Shown: piece after piece, positions 9,207 through 14,873 of the stretch
Numbering within the stretch: position 1 is the first letter of the stretch
Layout: the number at the start of each line of letters is the position of its first letter
NCBI GenBank assembly: GCA_900404475.1
Contig: OUQQ01000513.1
Span: forward strand, 1-14,873
Origin: Spongospora subterranea
Lineage: Eukaryota; Endomyxa; Phytomyxea; Plasmodiophorida; Plasmodiophoridae
DNA length: 14,873 nucleotides
Direction of reading: 5' to 3'
The notes under the pieces: model-generated
The model's input: the letters and a program-made list of their open reading frames with translations, nothing else
Told to the model about the DNA's origin: nothing
Databases searched by the model: none
Made by a program: the position numbers and the translations under genes

Positions 9207-11973
9207 TTAGCCGACCGACACGCCCATACCGAACTTGTATTGCTGAGATGAGTGATCGATCTCCCCATTCAGGCTAAGACGGATGATGGGAGTAATCGCC
9301 TCGTCCATGGAGGCGCACACGACACCATTTGTGTCAATAGTGGCACGAAGCTGACTCTGCCGCAATGACCATTTCCATCCAACCTAAACCAATAGGGGAA
9401 ATACGTAAGAATCACCCACAAATTACGACAGACCCAGTCGAGAAAAACTTTGTTGAAATCTATTGAGTCGCAACAACAATCTTACAATCTTTAAGCATGA
9501 AGAGGCAAAATTTCGACAACAAAGTGTATTCAGCGCAAGGACACTAACGGAACAAGTTACAAATAAAAACCCCAACTCACGACACTGAGACAAGTAAGGA
9601 AACCATAGGAATTATCAAGCATCAAACGACCATTCTGGAACGAAGCAATTGGTGAAATAAATAGAGATCAAGTAAAATGGCCAAGAACAAGATAGGATGT
9701 CCAACCAACCTTAGCGTTAGACTCTCGTGTATTGGGATCGAATTTGAACTCACTGGCCAATGTTAGGCGAGGAGAGACGCGGTGAGCGTAAGAGACGTGA
9801 ACAGTTCCCTGGTCCAGGAGCGATACATTGACATTGTCGCCACCCAGTTTGGAATCGTACCTGGCCACATAGCGGCTGTGTGCCACTAGCTCACTAGTTT
9901 GCACTAAACATTCAACACCTGAAGGGATCAATATTAACACCCGATAAATTGACATGACGGAAACAAAAACCAATTACGATCAAAATCTGAGCAAAAGCAG
10001 CAGACCTAGAGGCAAAACAACGAAAGCGCTGCAAATAAAAATCTAAAAACATGGTTCTGTTGACAGTACCCACAAGAGAGGATTGTATAAAGTTGTCCAT
10101 TATATGAAGTTGCCCAAAACTTCAACGTTCAGAATTTCATGACGAAAAAAACAAGAGACAATGAAAAAGCGTAGAAAACCCCGATGTGAAACACTATTTC
10201 AGACGCTCCCAGTAATGGAACCCGGTGAAGGAAAAAGAATGGGATGGTGTACCGGTTGATATAGTAGGAGTGATAGATTGCAAATAAGAGGCGACAATCA
10301 TGCCGTCATGAGAAACCTTCAAGTTTGCACTGAAGTCCGAATCAACATAATCCACCTGAAATCGGGCTCATCATCAGTCGTCATACAGCATGAACTAGTA
10401 CAACGGACGAGATAGCAAAAGACTGTATCCAATTGCACACATGCCCAAGAGGGACATATAGCAAAATCGCAACATTAGGTTAACGAAAAAGAAATAAAAC
10501 TCAGGTTTAAACACAGCATGATGATTTCAAAATCAATTACAAATAACAATCAGAAGCGGCAAGGAAGCAAACTACCTCTCCTAGAACCATATCGACTTGG
10601 CGCTTGGACGAGGGTGCTACTGCGAATTGCAGCTTGGTGAGAAGCGATGAACCGAACTGATGATGATACCTCCCTATACCAGAAAATAATGTTATAAAGC
10701 AGAACAACGACGCTTTCAGTTGAAGTCAACAAGCAAAGATACTTCAGAGCAAACTTATCATAATCAGGCCAAAACCGAAGAGTGAACTGAACAGATGATG
10801 CCGAAGATATATACTGTGATGACACGAACAAAAAACAACGAGAAAGGTTAACAAAAGCCCAATCATCCAGTTGGACAATATAGGATCAGACAAATGCTCC
10901 CATTTGTGGTGAATAAAAACAGCATCAGACATATATGAGGATAGCGACAAAATAGAACCAGGGGCAAAAGTGGGAGACATACCATTTAGGATGCCATTGG
11001 TATCTAGTTGGGACATTAAAGTGACATTCCCTAATTGCAGCTGTGTGGCAAACTCATATGATGATCCACCCTGTGAATCAACAGCATCATCAGCAGATAT
11101 ATTGGGACGTACAGTTGCAAACGGATTCACAATGGCCGAAAGAACCGATATTGGACTGAGACACAGCTTTGACAAAAATCGACAACGATTGAGAAGGCAA
11201 GCAGGTAAATCAATAACGCAAAGACATTGGAATCCCGTTGTTGGAAGGAAAACAGGTAAAACCGCATCTGCTGATGGGTGATCATTGACGATAATGTTGA
11301 GAATACAAAAATAAAACGGTGGCGGGACGGAGATGACAATTGAAAAAAGTCAATGATGAATCGATCTTACATGTAGGTGCTGAGGGCCAAGCCATAATAG
11401 ATGGGAATAGGTCATGGTCTTATCGGCAGATTGCACAACGGGCTTATGATATTCGACTCGTACTCCATCATAAGTGGGCACCTGCAGAACATCAGACGCC
11501 TCCCTGAAACACCGTCAGAATTGAACATGACAGACTTCAGAACAAAGAACAATTGTGTGCAGATGCAAATATTTTGCAATCAATGAGATTTTGAAAATTG
11601 CGACCGTGCACCAACATAATCTATAGACAATGGATGTTTTTCCAGGGCTAGCAATACCTGTTGATGTCGTCCATCCGACCTGGGCTAGGAAGTGCTACTG
11701 CTGTCTGGCTGAGGACATGTCGCCGAGCACGGCGAGCACGCTCAGCGGCGGCTTCCTTGTAAGCCTGTTGCCCGAGATCCTCATCAGCAACTGCTACGGG
11801 CACCGTCTTTTTCGGCCTGGACAATCGAACGTTACATGGGCACGTTATGGCGCTAACATAGCTCGGTACAGTGCTGGTGTCGATGGCACCTGGGTAGGTG
11901 CCGCAAGTTTAGCAGGGGATGGGTCTGGTGAAGACCTGAAGAAGGAAGTGATTGAGTCGACAATGCCCTCCAT
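9207..11973 (-). CDS. TOM40: TOM40, mitochondrial import receptor subunit (spliced)
   Basis: Tom40 is the beta-barrel pore of the outer-membrane TOM complex, through which nearly all nuclear-encoded mitochondrial proteins enter. The exons, minus strand, are 11816-11658, 11503-11371, 11070-10983, 10673-10576, 10355-10253, 9918-9710 and 9383-9207 (TAA). Intron phases agree throughout and all introns are GT-AG, 154-334 nt. Family landmarks in order are LPSPGRMDDINREASD, DTNGILNGRYHHQFG, IVASYLQSITPTIS, VSYAHRVSPRLTLASEF and RATIDTNG. The end, KFGMGVSVG, fits the beta-signal used for outer-membrane insertion. A 5' exon starting at ATG 11973 (MEGIVDSITSFF, then Pro-rich) has an in-frame stop upstream; its donor is uncertain. 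If it ends at 11858 the protein is 360 residues, like human TOM40 (361). No break was seen. The family is near certain; the N-terminus is provisional. Confidence 0.93.
11817..11973 (-). other. TOM40: TOM40 candidate first exon and first intron
   Basis: From ATG 11973 the frame is open for 44 codons and rich in Pro, Ser and Ala, as Tom40 N-termini usually are. It must join the acceptor at 11818-11817 (TTGTCCAG) in phase 2. Three donors have that phase: AG/GTCTTC after 11936 (intron 119 nt), CT/GTACCG (intron about 54 nt) and AT/GTTAGC after 11858 (intron 41 nt). The other introns of the gene are 154 nt or longer, which favours the first on size, while donor sequence favours GTACCG. The choice alters only the disordered N-terminus. 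Confidence 0.5.
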
Positions 11974-13484
11974 TGATTGGGTGGTTGGACGGGTCGACCG
12001 TAGACCTGTGTGGTTGACACGAAATGGTCAAACGCGCCAAACAGATGATTGCACCGGGTGAGGAGCAACCCTGTTACGGAGTCCGTCGGGACCTGACGTG
12101 CGGGTCAACTGGCCAACTCACCCAACATTAATTATCGGGTCTGGGAATGTGGTCATCAGATTCCGTTCAATATTAGCGATTGCGCCTGTAAGCGGCTATG
12201 ACTGTGAGTTTCGCTAGTTGTCGTATTAATGGATGGGGTTGGTGACAAATCAGGCGAAGGCGGTATTGATAGTGCTGTTGTTTGTTGTAGGGAATTCTGG
12301 TTTTGAGTGAATCTGTGGAATTTCACCGTCCAAAAACAAAATCCTTATCTTGTGCGGCTTGATGTGATTATGTCTTTTGCTATTGGAATACGGTATTGCC
12401 GTTTTGAAAAAAACAATCTGGCAGATACAGTCGACTTTCTTTTGTGACTGTTGTGTTGTGTTTCAATAAAATATAACTGTCCATTGGAACTTGAGTAATT
12501 GGGCTAACACTTTCAGGTCACTGCAATTTTACAGACAAGGGGTTTACTCAAATCGAAATATTGTATTAAAAGTTGCTCTGAAAAGATGCGGTGTAAACAT
12601 CCCAACCCCATGTTTTGATCCGTTTCCCCGAGCTTAATATTGCGATAGATTTTTGTCGAAATGCATTGTTAATGATTGGCGCCCTCTATTCTATTCTTCT
12701 GTTTTGATTGTTCATGGCGCCCTACTCCGATCGTTAAAGACCATCTCCATCATGAGTTATATACGGTATTCATGACGATCGCTATTCTGGCCAACCGAAT
12801 CAAAATATTCAGAAAAAATCAATGTCATGATTTGACTACTAAAATGTCGTAAAAATCAGCACATTTTCGTATCGGAAGATCTGCTAGGTCGCTGATTCCT
12901 GCCATTATTACCGTCACGTTGATCGTTTTTTTTATGTTTCAAATGCGCTATCACACCAATGCGTTTGAAACGGACCATTGTACGAAACCCCCATCTTGTG
13001 AAATTCAAAACCCAATCAGACACAACCGTTATCCTGTCAAAGTTGACAACTGTTGATGTTGCGATATAGCTCCCTTTCCAAATCCTGCTGTTTTTCCATG
13101 AGATTCAGTTGCCCCCGATCGAGATTGCCACCAGGTCAGATGGGGAGCCACCCTGACGTTTTTCACATATTACTTTCGTTTTTTTTTTGCAGTTTTGCTA
13201 CGTCTAAGGTCCACATTGGAACAGAAAACCGACCAAGGTTTGATAGCCGAGGGTCGGTCTGGAACCGTGATTCACTTTCTCCACAAATTCACCGCCTAAA
13301 GGCCCAGGCAACGGCATGTCATTGACAGCAGACCAATTGAGTCATCTGTAATATTGAGGATCTTGTCCATGTGACTCATGCGATTACCATCCAGACCCGA
13401 TTGCAAAACGATTCTGCCAAAACAATAAGTTAACACTAGACGCACAGGAAAATACCGAATTATTTTAACAATTTTTCGAAAGTC
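11974..13484. other. Intergenic region between TOM40 and the secreted-protein gene
   Basis: The two flanking genes point away from each other, so both promoters should lie here. No gene was recognised. An AATAAA followed by A-rich sequence lies at 12465-12470 on the plus strand. It comes after a short open stretch with no family match (about 12310-12445) and may be a chance poly(A)-like signal. A run of nine or more T is near 13180. Short plus-strand frames (for example 13053-13325) look non-coding. Confidence 0.5.
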
Positions 13485-14873
13485 ATGATTTCAAAGGCAA
13501 ACGCCATGTTGAGCATATCGGCAATAATCCTGGTCGGTGCAGTTTATGGAAGTTTAGGTACCGATTCTTGCCATGAGCCTAATGGCATCGCCCCGCCAAT
13601 CGCATATATGAATCGCCAACAAAGAATGGGCCCAGATCAGGATGTTAACGCCATTATGTCTTTGATTGGAAGCGATCGTGTTCATGAAGAGATGGAGCCC
13701 ATTTCGCTCCATCATCCAGATGGGGTTGTTCCAGAAGGGCACATCCCTTCTTCAGCAGCAACTCCGATTCCTTCCAAGGTTACTGTCCCGGAAGATGTCG
13801 CCAAACTGGCGACTGAACCGTTGGCCAATCCCGAGGATGTTCCAGCCGTGTTGCAACAGCTCAAACAGATCAAGGATAAGCTGGTAAAAGATGGGGTCCC
13901 AGAAGATCATCCTGATCAGGTGAAGGTTCAGGCGATCATTCAGGAATGTGAATCGCGTTTGATTGCGCCTTCGCCTCCTCCAGCAGCTCCTGATGCTAAT
14001 CCAGTAGAGTCTCCGTCACCTCCCTCAACAACTCAGCCGCCACAGTCGCCATCTTCAGCTTCAGATGGCAATACTCCAGAGCCGACAAAACCTGATTCTC
14101 CCAAGGTTCCTGCTCAAGGCAACTCAACCGTATGTCCGATTCATTATATATTCTCATTATATGCAATCACTTGTTTCTCCTAATGATGTTGTTCTGTTTG
14201 TGGTTTCAAATAAGTCTGAAATTCTCTTCGGCACCAAGTCCATGCAACATTTTTGACCTCATCTTGTGACAATGTTGCTAATGATGATGATTTAGAATGA
14301 GACCGCTGGACCCCCTGTTGTAACCGGATCGGAGACTCCTGAACAATGCGAGGCGAAAATCCCGCTCTTACAGGCGGAATGCGACAAACTGAAGGGCAAG
14401 GAGGCGACATCGGAGTTCAAGAGCGCTAAGCAGGGGCTCGACCTTTGTCGAAAGATCTGCGAGCCGAAAAAGGTAACTCGCTTGAGCTATCAACCACCAC
14501 ACTCTAATAATTTTGAATTTAGGATGTTGAAACGCCAAAGCCAACTACGTTGGAGACACCAAAGCCAACTACTATGGAGACACCAAAGCCAACAACCATG
14601 GAGACACCGAAGCCAACTACTATGGAGACACCAAAGCCAACTACAATGGAGACACCAAAGCCTTATGGAAAGACACCGAAGCCGACTCAGGAGACACCAA
14701 AGCCAACGACTATGGAGACACCAAAGCCTTATGGAAAGACACCGAAGCCGACTCAGGAAACACCAAAGCCAACGACTATGGAAACTCCAAAGCCAACTAC
14801 TATTGAAACACCAAAGCCAACTACTATGGAGACACCAAAGCCTTATGGAAAGACACCGAAGCCGACTCAGGAG
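13485..14873 (+). CDS. Secreted Pro/Thr-rich repeat protein, spliced, 3' end outside window
   Basis: Exons are 13485-14129, 14296-14472 and 14523 to the window end. Both introns (166 and 50 nt; donors GTATGT and GTAACT, acceptors TTTAG) are phase 0. The N-terminus MISKANAMLSISAIILVGAV is a typical signal peptide; ATG 13506 is an alternative start. Exon 1 then has a helical segment (LQQLKQIKDKLVKDG, residues about 124-138, and a single Cys in QECESRL) and a Pro/Ser-rich linker. Exon 2 encodes a 59-residue module with four cysteines spaced C-x10-C-x21-C-x3-C. Exon 3 is an E/K-T-P-K-P tandem array. The design suggests a secreted or cell-wall protein, probably O-glycosylated on Thr. I do not recognise the family. 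No break was seen. Confidence 0.8.
14529..14873 (+). repeat. Coding tandem repeat, 21/24-bp units with 66-bp higher-order unit
   Basis: There are fifteen complete units plus the start of a sixteenth. Unit types are ETPKPTT(M/L/I) (24 bp), ETPKPYG (21 bp) and KTPKPTQ (21 bp). After five 24-bp units the set ETPKPTTM-ETPKPYG-KTPKPTQ (66 bp) appears, repeats once with almost no base change, then returns after two more 24-bp units. All lengths are multiples of three, so the frame is kept. The array runs off the window end. Confidence 0.95.

Noticed and set aside
11071..11175. A longer TOM40 exon 3 starting further upstream (open frame continues to 11175).
   Set aside because: The alternative acceptor (CTCAG before TCCAATATC) has phase 2 and does not join exon 2, which ends in phase 0. 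The acceptor at 11072-11071 is in phase and gives the family's expected spacing.
11630..12061. Plus-strand open frame of 143 codons.
   Set aside because: It lies antisense across TOM40 exons whose protein similarity and splice phases are clear, and it has no domain of its own.
13030..13440. Minus-strand exon-like pieces (MSHMDKILNITDDSIG at about 13380 with a good acceptor before it, and LMEKQQDLERELYRN near 13090) that look vaguely SNARE-like or coiled-coil.
   Set aside because: The second piece has no AG acceptor between its upstream stop and the coding-like part, phases do not join, and the upstream intron would run into the secreted-protein gene.

Overview
The window is eukaryotic. It contains a spliced mitochondrial protein gene (GT-AG introns), a second spliced gene for a secreted protein, and broken copies of eukaryotic transposable elements. 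No bacterial operon, Shine-Dalgarno pattern, CRISPR array or tRNA was found. The families present (Tom40, Ty3/gypsy, Ty1/copia, PIF/Harbinger-like transposase, ankyrin repeats) fit a fungus or another small-genome opisthokont or protist, but the sequence alone does not fix the lineage.

The left part, about 1-9200, is a graveyard of degraded elements and broken genes. From left to right it holds: a trace of a Ty3/gypsy RNase H region (minus, 74-170); an inverted pair of about 40-60 bp (670-708 and 1449-1507), whose right arm runs into a helix-turn-helix relic (minus); a PIF/Harbinger-like DDE transposase relic (plus, about 1640-1985); two Ty1/copia pol pieces placed head to head (RNase H on minus, about 3178-3900; reverse transcriptase on plus, 3932-4254); an ankyrin-repeat gene relic (minus, about 4500-5330); a stretch with nothing identified (about 5330-7560); and a Ty3/gypsy gag-protease relic (minus, about 7560-8720). 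All are broken by stops and frameshifts, so none should make a working protein.

The right part, about 9200-14873, carries two apparently intact genes. TOM40, the channel of the mitochondrial outer-membrane import complex, lies on the minus strand (9207-11973). Seven core exons were resolved by hand with matching intron phases. The 5' exon is a good candidate with an uncertain donor. The predicted product is about 360 residues, the same size as human TOM40. About 1.5 kb to its right, on the plus strand, begins a secreted protein (13485 to beyond the window end). It has a signal peptide, a Pro/Ser-rich linker, a small four-cysteine helical module and a tandem array of E/K-T-P-K-P repeats with a 66-bp higher-order unit. 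This second gene is cut by the window edge.

I found no clear sign of an undescribed multi-gene system. The most interesting items are the repeat-built secreted protein, the rearranged copia fragments with a changed catalytic aspartate, and the sharp boundary between relic-rich DNA and the intact TOM40 gene.
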